A DNA stretch of 64,000 nucleotides from Streptomyces sp. A 4/2 (GTDB taxonomy: Bacteria > Actinomycetota > Actinomycetes > Streptomycetales > Streptomycetaceae): contig NZ_CALNVW010000002.1 in assembly GCF_940670765.1 (NCBI RefSeq), positions 372,001-436,000 of the forward strand, read 5' to 3'. The notes below the pieces were generated by a model that saw only the letters and a list, made by a program, of their open reading frames with translations, had not been told where the DNA came from and did not search any database. Positions within the stretch are counted from its first letter, which is position 1, and every line of letters begins with the position of its first letter. Positions 34,541-42,767 of the stretch are shown in pieces. The translations under genes and the position numbers were made by a program.

Positions 34541-35392
34541 ATGTCCGAGAGGTCAGTGGCAGAGCCGCAGAAGCTCACCTTCGACAGTCCCGTGACGGCA
34601 CTGAACGTGCGCATCGTCAGTGGAACGGTCAACGTGGTGGGCACCGACGAGGCCGTACTGAACGAGCAGGGCGGTGCCCGCCTCGAAGTGTCCGAGATCG
34701 ACGGCCCGCCGCTGATCGTGACGCAGGAGAACGGCACGCTGACCGTGGCCTACGAGGACCTGCCCTGGAAGAACTTCCTCAAGTGGCTCGACCGCAGAGG
34801 CTGGCACCGCAGCGCCGTCGTCTCGCTCACCGTCCCGTCGACGGCGAAGGTGGAGGTGGGCGTGGTCGGCGCGGGCGCCGTGGTCTCCGGGATCCAGGGG
34901 CGTACGGAAATCCGGGGCGTCACCGGCGACACCACCCTCGTCGGCCTCTCCGGCGCTGTCCGGGCCGAGACCGTCTCGGGGAACCTCGAAGCCCAGTCCG
35001 TCAGCGGCGAGCTGCGTTTCCACTCGGTCTCGGGGGACCTCACGGTGGTCGAGGGGACGGGTTCCTCCGTACGGGCGGACTCGGTCAGCGGGGACATGGT
35101 CATCGACCTCGACACGACCGGCAGGCCGACGGACATCAGCCTCAACACGGTCTCGGGCGAGGTCGCCGTCCGGCTGACCCACCCGACGGACGCGCAGGTC
35201 GACGCGAACACCACCAGTGGCGCCGTGTCGAGCGCCTTCGAAGACCTGCGGGTGAGCGGCCAGTGGGGCGCCAAGAAGATCACCGGCACTCTGGGCCGGG
35301 GAACCGGCAGACTCAGGGCGACCACGGTTTCCGGTGCCATCGCACTGCTGCGCAAGCCCGCCCCGGACGACGTCAACGAGAAGGTGCTCTGA
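34541..35392 (+). CDS. DUF4097 beta-strand-repeat protein
   Basis: A 283-aa cytosolic protein made of repeated short beta strands with the DUF4097 pattern (VSGTVNVVG, VSGNLEAQSVSGELRFHSVSG, TVSGEVAV, NTTSGAVSS, TVSGAIALL), a right-handed beta-helix-like fold of unknown function. ATG at 34541 with GGAGG 7 nt upstream. It is followed by a padR gene after 1 nt, a pairing common in Streptomyces, so it is probably the main PadR-controlled gene. Confidence 0.85.
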   Translation: MSERSVAEPQKLTFDSPVTALNVRIVSGTVNVVGTDEAVLNEQGGARLEVSEIDGPPLIVTQENGTLTVAYEDLPWKNFLKWLDRRGWHRSAVVSLTVPSTAKVEVGVVGAGAVVSGIQGRTEIRGVTGDTTLVGLSGAVRAETVSGNLEAQSVSGELRFHSVSGDLTVVEGTGSSVRADSVSGDMVIDLDTTGRPTDISLNTVSGEVAVRLTHPTDAQVDANTTSGAVSSAFEDLRVSGQWGAKKITGTLGRGTGRLRATTVSGAIALLRKPAPDDVNEKVL

Positions 35393-35393
35393 C

Positions 35394-36461
35394 ATGGCCC
35401 CCGTCTTCGCCCACGGCCGACTCCGCCTCTACCTGCTGAAACTGCTGGACGAGGCGCCGCGCCACGGCTACGAGGTGATCCGGCTGCTGGAGGAACGGTT
35501 CCAGGGGCTGTACGCACCGAGCGCGGGCACCGTGTACCCGCGGCTCGCCAAGCTGGAGGCCGAGGGCCTGGTGACCCATGCCTCGGAGGGCGGCCGGAAG
35601 GTGTACTCGATCACCGACGCCGGCCGCGCCGAACTGGCGGGCCGCAGCGGTGAACTGGCCGACCTGGAGCTGGAGATCCGCGAGTCGGTCGCCGAACTCG
35701 CCGCGGAGATCCGCGCCGACGTCAGCGGCTCGGCGAGCGATCTGCGGCGGGAGATCCGGCAGGCCGCGCAGGAGGCGCGCGGGACGTCCGGCAAGGGCGG
35801 CGCGAAGGCCGGAGCCGGTGGCGGAGCCGGAGCCCGGCCCGGTAAGGCGTTCCCCGGCTTCCCCGAGGCGTCCGACTTCTTCGACGGCACCTGGGGCGAC
35901 AAGGACGGCTGGCGCCAGGCCAAGGAGGAGTTCAAGCGCGCCAAGCAGGACTGGAAGGACCAGGCACGCCGGGCGAAGGACGAGTCCCGGCGCGCCCGCG
36001 AGGACGCCCAGCAGGCACGGCGCCAGGCCACGGAGGCCCAGGAGAAGGCGCGCGACCAGATGCAGCGGGTCGCCCAGCAGGTGCAGGAGCACTTCGCGCG
36101 GGGCGACTGGCCCGCCGGGGTCCGCGAGGGGCTCGCCGAGTTCACCAGGGAGATGAGCCGTTTCGGGCGGGGCGCCGAAGCGGGTACGGGCCCCGCGGAC
36201 GAGCCGTCGGACGTCACCGTCGAGCGCGTGGACCTCGGCAAGGAGGACGCCGCGACGCCGCCCGAGCCCGAGTGGGCCCACGAGGAGCCTTCCGGAAATC
36301 CGGCCCGCGACCTGGACAGGCTGCTGGACCGCTTCCGCGACGACATCCGGGACGCGGCGCGCGATCACGGAGTGACGGACGATCAACTACGGGACGCACG
36401 AAGGCACTTGTCGTCGGCGGCGGCCCGCATCGGGGCGACCCTGCGAGCCCCGGAGAAGTAG
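35394..36461 (+). CDS. PadR-family regulator with long helical extension
   Basis: A 355-aa protein. Residues 1-90 are a PadR winged helix (LKLLDEAPRHGYEVIRLLEE, SAGTVYPRLAKLEAEGLV, GGRKVYSITDAGRAEL). The rest is an unusually long extension: a coiled coil, a Gly/Ala linker, a second charged coiled coil rich in KQDWKDQARRAKDESRRAREDAQQARRQ-like heptads (about 180-235) and an acidic tail. Usual PadR proteins have only about 180 aa. It begins 1 nt after the DUF4097 stop, so it is translationally coupled. Autoregulation through the CGATATATCG sites is likely. Confidence 0.88.
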   Translation: MAPVFAHGRLRLYLLKLLDEAPRHGYEVIRLLEERFQGLYAPSAGTVYPRLAKLEAEGLVTHASEGGRKVYSITDAGRAELAGRSGELADLELEIRESVAELAAEIRADVSGSASDLRREIRQAAQEARGTSGKGGAKAGAGGGAGARPGKAFPGFPEASDFFDGTWGDKDGWRQAKEEFKRAKQDWKDQARRAKDESRRAREDAQQARRQATEAQEKARDQMQRVAQQVQEHFARGDWPAGVREGLAEFTREMSRFGRGAEAGTGPADEPSDVTVERVDLGKEDAATPPEPEWAHEEPSGNPARDLDRLLDRFRDDIRDAARDHGVTDDQLRDARRHLSSAAARIGATLRAPEK

Positions 36462-36478
36462 GGCGACCCGCCGAAATC

Positions 36479-36679
36479 GAGCCCGGCCGGCGCTTGAGGC
36501 CACCGCGACACCAAGCACCGCACCACCCTGACGGGGCACTCACGCGGAGGCCGGTTCAAGCCCGGCCGGCGCTTGAGGTCACCCCCTGGCGCCGGGAGGG
36601 ACCGCTCACCCCGTGACGGCCACCCCTCGGCGCCGGGAGGGACCGCTCACCCCGCAGTCGGGAGGGGCCGCTCACCCCG
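36479..36679. repeat. Intergenic repeat cluster
   Basis: Two copies (36479-36504, 36558-36583) of RAGCCCGGCCGGCGCTTGAGG-type sequence, a dispersed intergenic repeat I know from Streptomyces, and three copies (36588-36613, 36629-36654, 36658-36679) of GGGAGGGACCGCTCACCCCG type, between the padR gene and the Clp-N gene. The last copy reaches into the end of the Clp-N gene. Confidence 0.7.
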
Positions 36680-37220
36680 AGGGCACCTCCCCCAGCACCC
36701 GCTCCACCGCCCCGTACGACACCCCGCACCCGGCCAGCGCCTCCGCGACCGCCCCGCGCCGCCCCGTCAGCGCCAGTAGCAGGTGCTCGTCACCGAGCCG
36801 CCGGTCCCCGCGCCCCGCCGCGATCCGCAGGGCCGACCGCAGCACCTCGCGCGCCCCGGGTTCGAGCGGGCGGCGCAACGGCCTGGTCCGAGTGGCCCCG
36901 GCCGCCAACGCGCCCTCGCCGTGAGCCTCTTCGACACGTGCGACGATCGCGTCCACATCGACACCGAGCCCGGCCAGCGCCTCCAGATCGGCCTGCGACA
37001 CCCCACCCCGCCGCCGGGTCTCCGCCAGTGCGCCCGACAGCTCGTCACGCCACCCCGCGGCGCCGAGGGACGTCAGCACGAAGGACCCCTTCGTGCCGCG
37101 CGCGTCGAGCAGCGCCATCAGCAGGTGCTCCTCGGTGATGGCGGACTCGCCCGCGCCGTCCGCGTACCCCACCGCACCGGTGACCACGTCCCGGGCGCCC
37201 TGCGTGAAGCGTTCGAACAT
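36672..37220 (-). CDS. Clp N-terminal-domain protein
   Basis: A 182-aa protein made of a double Clp-N repeat. The first (MFERFTQGARDVVTGAVGYA with ITEEHLLMALLD) and second (LEPGAREVLRSALRIA with LGDEHLLLALTG) copies match the substrate- or adaptor-binding domain of ClpA/ClpC, but there is no AAA module. Such stand-alone proteins may act as adaptors or chaperones. Its ATG overlaps the stop of the upstream HTH gene by one base, forming an operon controlled by the TGTCAAC sites. Confidence 0.88.
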   Translation of the reverse strand: MFERFTQGARDVVTGAVGYADGAGESAITEEHLLMALLDARGTKGSFVLTSLGAAGWRDELSGALAETRRRGGVSQADLEALAGLGVDVDAIVARVEEAHGEGALAAGATRTRPLRRPLEPGAREVLRSALRIAAGRGDRRLGDEHLLLALTGRRGAVAEALAGCGVSYGAVERVLGEVPSG

Positions 37221-37429
37221 CACTGCCTCCCGTGCTTCTTGTGGACCGCCTGCCTGCTGACACCCAGCTCGGTGGCAATCTCCTGCCACGACCAGCCCTG
37301 ATTGCGGGCGCTGCGCACCTGAACGGATTCGAGCCGCTCCAGCAGCCGCCGCAGCGCGGCCACCGCCCGCAGCCCGACCCTCGGATCACTGTCGCTCGCC
37401 CGCTCGGCGAGATCCGTTGCATCGGTCAT
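37220..37429 (-). CDS. Small HTH regulator
   Basis: A 69-aa protein. A helical N-terminus (VGLRAVAALRRLLERLESVQV) leads to a C-terminal helix-turn-helix, QEIATELGVSRQAVHKKHGRQ (21 residues ending the protein; recognition helix SRQAVHKKH). It is the typical partner of a Clp-N protein in Streptomyces. Two perfect inverted repeats start 2 nt upstream of its ATG and are the likely autoregulatory operators. Confidence 0.85.
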   Translation of the reverse strand: MTDATDLAERASDSDPRVGLRAVAALRRLLERLESVQVRSARNQGWSWQEIATELGVSRQAVHKKHGRQ

Positions 37430-37430
37430 G

Positions 37431-37476
37431 GTGTCAACATAGGTTGACACCGGGAATCTGTCAACCATCGTTGACA
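37431..37476. promoter_or_regulatory. Two inverted-repeat operators of the HTH/Clp-N operon
   Basis: Site 1 is GTGTCAAC-N4-GTTGACAC (37431-37450), perfect 8-bp arms. Site 2 is TGTCAAC-N4-GTTGACA (37459-37476), perfect 7-bp arms. Centres are 27 bp apart. Both contain TTGACA on either strand, so they also overlap -35-like sequences. Confidence 0.8.
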
Positions 37477-37566
37477 CGGCGCGTAGGAACACAGGGCTGC
37501 CCCGTCGCCACGCACAGGTCGGCACGGTCTTCCGAAGTGCTTCCGAGGCGGGCTCCGAGCCGCCTC

Positions 37567-37572
37567 TAGGAT
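37567..37572 (+). promoter_or_regulatory. -10 element, leaderless start
   Basis: TAGGAT lies 6 nt before the GTG at 37579; no SD. Confidence 0.55.
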
Positions 37573-37578
37573 TGCGCG

Positions 37579-38478
37579 GTGAACGTCAACAGCATGCCGA
37601 CCGCCGAGGTGCAGATCTCCCCGCGACTCGTGCGTCAGCTGCTGGCCGACCAGCACCCCGATCTCGCCGGGCACGACATCGAGGTGCTGGCCAACGGCTG
37701 GGACAACACGGTCTGCCGGCTCGGCGACGCCTACCTGGTGCGCCTCCCCCGGCGCGCGGCGTCCGCCGGACTCGCCCTGAACGAACAGCGCTGGCTGCCG
37801 GACCTGGCCGGGCACCTGCCGCTTCCCGTTCCCGCACCGGTACACATCGGGGTGCCGGGCCGCGGATATCCGTGGGCCTGGAGCGTAGTGCCGTTCCTGC
37901 CCGGGGAAGTCGCGGCCCGTACGCAGCCGGCCGATCCGGGGGCAGCGGCAGTCGCTCTGGGTGAATTCCTGGCGGCCCTGCACCTGCCGGCACCGGCGGA
38001 TGCCCCCACCAACCCTTCGCGCGGGATCCCGCTCGCCGGCCGTACAGCCGGAGTGATGTCCCAACTGCCGCACCTGGACGACCCGTCGGAACGAGCCACC
38101 GCGATGCGCGTATGGGAGAGCGCCACCGCCACGCCCGCGTGGGGCGGCCCCCCGGTGTGGCTGCACGGCGACCTGCACCCCGCGAACATCCTGGTCGACC
38201 GCGGCCGGGTCGGGGCCGTGATCGACTTCGGCGACGTCACTGCGGGGGACCCCGCCACCGACCTGGCCGTGGCCTGGATGCTGCTGCCCACGCCGCAGCG
38301 CGCGGAGTTCCGGCGGGTGTACGGACGTGCCGACGACGGCACTTGGGCGCGGGCACGGGGGTGGGCGCTGGCCCTGGCCCTGGTCTTCCTGACCCACTCC
38401 GCCGACAACCCGCTGATGGCCGGAATCGGCCGCCGAGCCTTGGACGCGGTACTGGAAGAGGGCCGGGTATCACGGTGA
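37579..38478 (+). CDS. Aminoglycoside-phosphotransferase-fold kinase
   Basis: A 299-aa APH/choline-kinase-fold protein. Nucleotide-binding N-lobe with ANGWDNTVCRLGDAYLVRLPRR, catalytic loop VWLHGDLHPANILV (about 193; Asp as catalytic base and Asn for metal) and the metal-binding motif VIDFGDVTAGDPATDLA (about 213). Family members phosphorylate small alcohols or antibiotics; the substrate cannot be told and resistance is not implied. Leaderless GTG start behind TAGGAT. Confidence 0.88.
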   Translation: MNVNSMPTAEVQISPRLVRQLLADQHPDLAGHDIEVLANGWDNTVCRLGDAYLVRLPRRAASAGLALNEQRWLPDLAGHLPLPVPAPVHIGVPGRGYPWAWSVVPFLPGEVAARTQPADPGAAAVALGEFLAALHLPAPADAPTNPSRGIPLAGRTAGVMSQLPHLDDPSERATAMRVWESATATPAWGGPPVWLHGDLHPANILVDRGRVGAVIDFGDVTAGDPATDLAVAWMLLPTPQRAEFRRVYGRADDGTWARARGWALALALVFLTHSADNPLMAGIGRRALDAVLEEGRVSR

Positions 38479-38641
38479 GGCGTTGAGAGTTCCCAGTCCT
38501 CCCGGACGGCCCCAGGGCCTGCGCATCGTGAACGACCCGGTCCAGTACGAGGGAAGGGGACCAGCTCATCGTGGGCCGGGACGCGATGGCCGGACGCGGG
38601 TCGCCAGAGCGAGAACCGGACCTCCAAGTCGACCCGGGAAC

Positions 38642-38647
38642 TAGGCT
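38642..38647 (+). promoter_or_regulatory. -10 element, leaderless start
   Basis: TAGGCT lies 7 nt before the ATG at 38655; no SD. Confidence 0.5.
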
Positions 38648-38654
38648 CTGGGCC

Positions 38655-39473
38655 ATGTCCGAGCCATCCCCTGACCCTCGCCTTCGTGCCTTGGCCGACC
38701 AGCTTCAGCCAGGCCCCGTGAGGACGGTGGAAGTCGTCGGGTTCGACGGAGCGGATGTCCTGGTGAGCCTCACGGCCCCCGAAGGGGCGAACTCCGAGAT
38801 CGGACGGATCCCCTCGCACGAGGTGTCGCTGCGCCGAGTGGAACACCCGTCAGCGATCTTCCAGGTGGGCCAGGAGATCGACGCCGAAGAGATCGGGCGT
38901 TGGGGCGGGGGCCAGCTCCTTCTCTCCGCCAGGGCATGCGAGATCCCGGCCTTGCGCTCCTTTCTGCTCTCGATCGAAGGGGGCCAGGTAGTCACCGGGA
39001 CTGTTGCAGGGGTCCACAACTTCGGGGTCTTCGTACACGTCGATGGTGAGCCTGACGGGTTGTGCACCGGCTTCATCCGCCTGCCGGAGCTGACCTGGTC
39101 CCGGATCGACCACCCCTCGGAGGCCGTCGGGACAGGCCAACGGATCACCGCCGAGGTGATCATGCCTGAGACACGCTCAGGACAGGTCACGCTGTCACTG
39201 AAGGCCCTGCAGGAGGACCCGCTCGTTCGGCTTGCCGATCACGTCGGCCGACTCGTCACGGGGCCGATCACCAAGATCGTTTCCTTCGGTGTGTTCGTGG
39301 AACTTGCTCCAGACGTCGAGGGTTTCCTTCACCTCTCAGAACTCACCAATGAGCCGGTGGAGACGCCTGCCCACGTTGTCGGCGAAGGCGAACTGATCAC
39401 GGTCGAGATCGCCGAGGTCGACCTTCGGCGTCACCGCGTGCGGCTGTGCGCCGCTGAAGGCCGGGGAACGTAG
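38655..39473 (+). CDS. S1 RNA-binding domain protein
   Basis: A 272-aa protein with S1 OB-fold repeats. The second (about 112-180: VVTGTVAGVHNFGVFVHVDG, then GFIRLPELTW) and third (about 195-262: LVTGPITKIVSFGVFVELAP, then GFLHLSELTNEPVE) are clear; the first (about 20-85) is degenerate. It is much shorter than ribosomal protein S1 and lacks other domains, so a role in RNA binding or translation is only inferred. It borders a degenerate patch, and its codon use looks less GC-extreme than its neighbours. Confidence 0.82.
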   Translation: MSEPSPDPRLRALADQLQPGPVRTVEVVGFDGADVLVSLTAPEGANSEIGRIPSHEVSLRRVEHPSAIFQVGQEIDAEEIGRWGGGQLLLSARACEIPALRSFLLSIEGGQVVTGTVAGVHNFGVFVHVDGEPDGLCTGFIRLPELTWSRIDHPSEAVGTGQRITAEVIMPETRSGQVTLSLKALQEDPLVRLADHVGRLVTGPITKIVSFGVFVELAPDVEGFLHLSELTNEPVETPAHVVGEGELITVEIAEVDLRRHRVRLCAAEGRGT

Positions 39474-39605
39474 CCGCCTCCGGCGCCAGGACGAGGGCAG
39501 GCCGTCATCCCGCTGACGGCGCGCGGTGCGGCCCGCGGGATCGCGTTCGACCGCGACAGCAAGGGCCTGCCCAGCTGCTCCTCCCTACCAGCGCTCCATG
39601 GACTT

Positions 39606-39884
39606 TCACTGGTCCCGGTCGAACGGCGGCATCTCGATCCGCGCGATCGGCAACCCCAACTCCTCGAGCCGCTCAACGGCCCATGCCACGGCCTCCTCCA
39701 GATGAGACGCGGGCACCACGCACGGGAACCGAACGCCGCGCCGGTCCTCCTCCCAGCCGACCTGGCCACCGGCAAGGGCCTCCGCATGGTCGAAACGGTC
39801 GGACTGCTCTTGCGTCGGCACCTCCTGGGGATACAGAACGAACGGCCACTCACGCACAGTTGCTGTGCCGACTGGTGAATTCAT
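39606..39884 (-). CDS. Hypothetical small protein downstream of a HicA-like gene
   Basis: A 92-aa acidic protein (MNSPVGTATVREWPFVLYPQ, DRFDHAEALAGGQVGWEED, HLEEAVAWAVERLEELGLPIARIEMPPFDRDQ; three adjoining segments). I do not recognise it. Its start overlaps the upstream HicA-like gene by 35 nt, so the two are a translationally coupled pair, which would fit a toxin-antitoxin-like arrangement, but no HicB or RHH/HTH motif is visible in this partner. Confidence 0.5.
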   Translation of the reverse strand: MNSPVGTATVREWPFVLYPQEVPTQEQSDRFDHAEALAGGQVGWEEDRRGVRFPCVVPASHLEEAVAWAVERLEELGLPIARIEMPPFDRDQ

Positions 39885-40071
39885 TGATCTTCTTGCCCTC
39901 CGTGCCTGCATTCGCAGGTGTGCTCCACACCTTGGTACTGGCAGAGCACGGACAGCAGAGTACGTATCCCCACCGGTGCCCATTCTGGTCGCGCCTGACC
40001 TTCAGGCCAGCCTTCTCCGCCCGCCGCAACGCCGCTTCAACATCCGGCTTCGGATGCCGATCGCCCTTCAT
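39850..40071 (-). CDS. HicA-like small protein with CxC motif
   Basis: A 73-aa basic protein: KPDVEAALRRAEKAGLKVRRDQNGHRWGYVLC, then CPCSASTKVWSTPANAGTEGKKI. The helix followed by GHRWGYVLC resembles HicA-type double-stranded-RNA-binding folds, with the GH-W/R-strand pattern, and the CCPC cysteines could bind a metal. Similar small proteins accompany phage and mobile DNA. The ATG at 40071 is chosen because upstream residues in the same frame look non-coding. Confidence 0.55.
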   Translation of the reverse strand: MKGDRHPKPDVEAALRRAEKAGLKVRRDQNGHRWGYVLCCPCSASTKVWSTPANAGTEGKKINEFTSRHSNCA

Positions 40072-40213
40072 ACGGTCATCACCACCATGGCTTCGCAACG
40101 AACGACAGGGCGATCGGACACGAACGCGAGGAGCAGTTATCGCAGAGCAGGCGATCTTCGAGGACTTATGCGCCTCTGGGCAGGGTCGGTGCATCGGCCA
40201 GGAGAGGCGTTGG

Positions 40214-40345
40214 ATGACAAGCGAGATTGTGATCGCGCAGACCACCATCGACAACGAGAACCAGGCAAAGGCACTGGCCCGCAGCGCGGTTGAGCGCCGA
40301 CTGGCGGCCTGCGCCCTTTCTCGCAGCGAGGCAGCCAGGCGGTGA
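40214..40345 (+). pseudogene. Truncated cutA remnant (divalent-ion tolerance protein)
   Basis: MTSEIVIAQTTIDNENQAKA followed by LARSAVERRLAACA matches the first 34 or so residues of CutA (normally about 105 aa). The homology stops at ACA and an unrelated 9-residue tail leads to a TGA. An intact SD (AGGAGAGG) and start remain. The missing part is not found in the following 100 bp in any frame, so the gene was cut by a deletion or insertion. Confidence 0.7.
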
Positions 40346-40420
40346 TCGGCGCCATGGGGCACAGCCCCGCAAGGGCCACTCGCTCCCCACTCACCGAGAA
40401 CAAGCCGGTCCGCCCCCGCG

Positions 40421-41386
40421 TCACGGGCAGGTCAGCACGATCTTGCCGAACTGCTCGCCGGACGCCAGCTTCTCGAAGCCCTCGCGGGCCCGGTCCAGCG
40501 GCAGCACCTCGTCGATGACGGGCCGTACGCCGGTGGCCGCGCAGAAGGCGAGCAGGTCCTCCAACTCGTCCTTGGAGCCCATCGTCGAACCGACGACCCT
40601 GAGCTCCAGGAAGAAGATCCGGGTCAGTTCGGCGGAGGCCGGGTCCGAGCCGCTGGTGGCGCCCGAGATCACCAGGGTTCCGCCCGGTTTGAGCGACTTG
40701 ACGGAGTGGGACCAGGTCGCGGCGCCGACCGTCTCGATGACGGCGTCCACCCGCTCCGGCAGCCGGGCACCGGGCTCGAAAGCGTCCACCGCGCCCAGTT
40801 CCACGGCCCGTTCGCGCCTGGCCGCGTCCCGGCTGGTGGCGTACACCCGCAGGCCCGCGGCCTTCCCGAGGACGACGGCCGCGGTCGCCACGCCACCGCC
40901 CGCTCCCTGCACGAGTACGGAGTCGCCGGGCCGCACCCCGGCGTTGGTGAAGAGCATGCGGTACGCCGTGAGCCAGGCGGTGGGCAGGCAGGCGGCCTGT
41001 TCGAAGGTCAGCTCCTTCGGCTTGCGGAGCACGTTCCACTCAGGGACGGTGACCTGTTCGGCGAAGGTCCCCTGGTACTTCTCGGTCAGGATGGACCGCT
41101 TCTCACCGGCTCCCACCCCGTACCCCGTCTGCCCCACGACGGAGTGCAGCACGACCTCGTTGCCGTCCTGGTCGATCCCGGCGGCGTCGCAGCCGAGGAT
41201 CATCGGCAGCTTGTCCTCGGCGAGTCCCACCCCGCGCAGCGACCAGAGGTCGTGGTGGTTCAGGGAGGCGGCCCGGACGTCGACCGTCGTCCAGCCGGGG
41301 CGGGCCACGGGGGCCGGACGCTCCCCCAGCTCCAGGCCGTTGAGCGGGTGGGCACGGTCGATGCGGGCTGCGTAGGCGGCGAACAT
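40421..41386 (-). CDS. Zinc-type alcohol dehydrogenase-like (MDR) oxidoreductase
   Basis: A 321-aa medium-chain dehydrogenase/reductase. N-terminal GroES-like domain with ASLNHHDLWSLRGVG and LGCDAAG; Rossmann domain with QGAGGGVATAAVVLGKAAG (about 166) and VDAVIETVGAATW. The zinc-binding Cys ligands of true alcohol dehydrogenases are not seen, so it is probably a zinc-free quinone oxidoreductase-like member. ATG chosen from the leaderless TAAGGT 7 nt upstream. Downstream of the malic enzyme on the same strand but separated by two hairpins. Confidence 0.85.
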   Translation of the reverse strand: MFAAYAARIDRAHPLNGLELGERPAPVARPGWTTVDVRAASLNHHDLWSLRGVGLAEDKLPMILGCDAAGIDQDGNEVVLHSVVGQTGYGVGAGEKRSILTEKYQGTFAEQVTVPEWNVLRKPKELTFEQAACLPTAWLTAYRMLFTNAGVRPGDSVLVQGAGGGVATAAVVLGKAAGLRVYATSRDAARRERAVELGAVDAFEPGARLPERVDAVIETVGAATWSHSVKSLKPGGTLVISGATSGSDPASAELTRIFFLELRVVGSTMGSKDELEDLLAFCAATGVRPVIDEVLPLDRAREGFEKLASGEQFGKIVLTCP

Positions 41387-41393
41387 GGACCCG

Positions 41394-41399
41394 ACCTTA
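41394..41399 (-). promoter_or_regulatory. -10 element, leaderless start
   Basis: TAAGGT on the minus strand lies 7 nt before the ATG at 41386. Confidence 0.5.
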
Positions 41400-41488
41400 G
41401 GGTCCGCCCGACCCCGGCGGAACCGGCCACGCGTGTGACCCGCGCCGCGTCCGACGGAGAAACGGCCCCCGCCCTGGGGCGGGAGGGC

Positions 41489-41547
41489 GGCGGGTGCGAC
41501 GTGCGCCGCACCCGCCGGAGAGACCGGGGCCCGCGAACGGGCCCCGG
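41489..41547 (-). terminator. Tandem hairpins after the malic enzyme gene
   Basis: A 10-bp stem with tetraloop CGAA (41524-41547, CCGGGGCCCG arms) begins 6 nt after the malic enzyme stop. A second 10-bp stem (41489-41516, GGCGGGTGCG arms) follows. Confidence 0.75.
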
Positions 41548-41552
41548 ATCCG

Positions 41553-42767
41553 TCAGCGCCTCGCCACACCCTCCGCGCGCGCCGCCGCGGCCACCGCGGC
41601 GGTGACCGCCGGGGCGACCCGCTCGTCGAACGGCGACGGAATCACGCACTCCGGGGTCAGCTCGTCGGCCACCACGGCGGCCAGCGCCTCGGCCGCGGCG
41701 AGCTTCATGCCCTCCGTGATCCGGGAGGCCCGCACCTGCAGCGCCCCGGCGAAGATGCCGGGGAACGCCAGCACGTTGTTGATCTGGTTCGGGAAGTCAC
41801 TGCGCCCGGTGGCGACGACCGCCGCGTACTTGCTCGCGACCGTGGGATGGATCTCCGGGTTCGGGTTGGCCATCGCGAAGATGAACGCACCCTCGGCCAT
41901 CGAGGCGACGGCCGGCTCGGGGACCGTACCGCCCGAGACCCCGATGAACACGTCCGCACCGGACATCGCCGTCTCCAGCGGGCCCGCCAGACCGGCCTTG
42001 TTCGTGAAGCCCGCGACCTCACGCTTGATGTCGGTCAGGTCCTCGCGGTCCGCCGAGACGATGCCTCTGCGGTCGCACACCGCGACATCGCCGATGCCCG
42101 CCTCGACGAGGATCCTCGCGATCGCGACACCCGCCGCGCCCGCGCCCGAGATGACCGCGCGCAGCTGGCCCAGCGAACGCCCGGTGAGCGTCGCCGCGTT
42201 GCGCAGGGCGGCCAGGGTGACGACGGCGGTGCCGTGCTGGTCGTCGTGGAAGACCGGAATGTCCAGCTGTTCCTGGAGCCTGCGTTCGATCTCGAAGCAG
42301 CGCGGCGCGGAGATGTCCTCCAGGTTGACGCCCCCGAAGGAGGGCGCGAGGCGCACCACGGTCTCGATGATCTCGTCGGTGTCGGTGGTCGCCAGCGCGA
42401 TCGGAACGGCGTCGACACCGCCGAACTGCTTGAACAGGATGGCCTTCCCCTCCATCACGGGAAGGGACGCCTCCGGGCCGATGTCGCCGAGCCCCAGCAC
42501 CGCGGTGCCGTCCGTCACGACCGCCACGACCTGCGACTTCCAGGTGTACTCGTGGACGAGTTCCGGGTTCTCGGCGATGGCGCTGCACACCTTCGCCACG
42601 CCGGGCGTGTACGCGAGGGACAGGTCGTCCCGGTCGCGCACCGGCACCGTGGCCTGAACGGCCATCTTGCCGCCGCGATGCAGCGCGAAGGCCGGATCGA
42701 AGGGCTCCTCGTCGTGCGAGGAAGAGGTGTAGCTGTCGCTGCGAGGATTGATGATCTCCGCTGCCAT
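41553..42767 (-). CDS. Malic enzyme (NAD(P)-dependent, decarboxylating)
   Basis: A 404-aa bacterial-type malic enzyme converting malate to pyruvate and CO2. It has the conserved LSLAYTPGVAKV (about 49), the metal/substrate region FEDISAPRCFEIE-like LEDISAPRCFEIE, HDDQHGTA (about 153), the NAD(P)-binding fold ISGAGAAGVAIARIL (about 196) and ANPNPEI near the end. It feeds pyruvate and reducing power, and sits beside an amino-acid ABC transporter. Cofactor preference cannot be read safely from the sequence; the strand-2 end VCDRRG is ambiguous. Confidence 0.93.
   Translation of the reverse strand: MAAEIINPRSDSYTSSSHDEEPFDPAFALHRGGKMAVQATVPVRDRDDLSLAYTPGVAKVCSAIAENPELVHEYTWKSQVVAVVTDGTAVLGLGDIGPEASLPVMEGKAILFKQFGGVDAVPIALATTDTDEIIETVVRLAPSFGGVNLEDISAPRCFEIERRLQEQLDIPVFHDDQHGTAVVTLAALRNAATLTGRSLGQLRAVISGAGAAGVAIARILVEAGIGDVAVCDRRGIVSADREDLTDIKREVAGFTNKAGLAGPLETAMSGADVFIGVSGGTVPEPAVASMAEGAFIFAMANPNPEIHPTVASKYAAVVATGRSDFPNQINNVLAFPGIFAGALQVRASRITEGMKLAAAEALAAVVADELTPECVIPSPFDERVAPAVTAAVAAAARAEGVARR

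Noticed and set aside
37579..38478. Antibiotic resistance gene
   Set aside because: The APH fold is shared by many small-molecule kinases; nothing in the sequence or context supports resistance. The same caution applies to the kinase at 53755.
40072..40362. N-terminal extension of the HicA-like protein to 170 aa
   Set aside because: The upstream part of the frame lies antisense to the cutA remnant and has no coding character; the ATG at 40071 is preferred.
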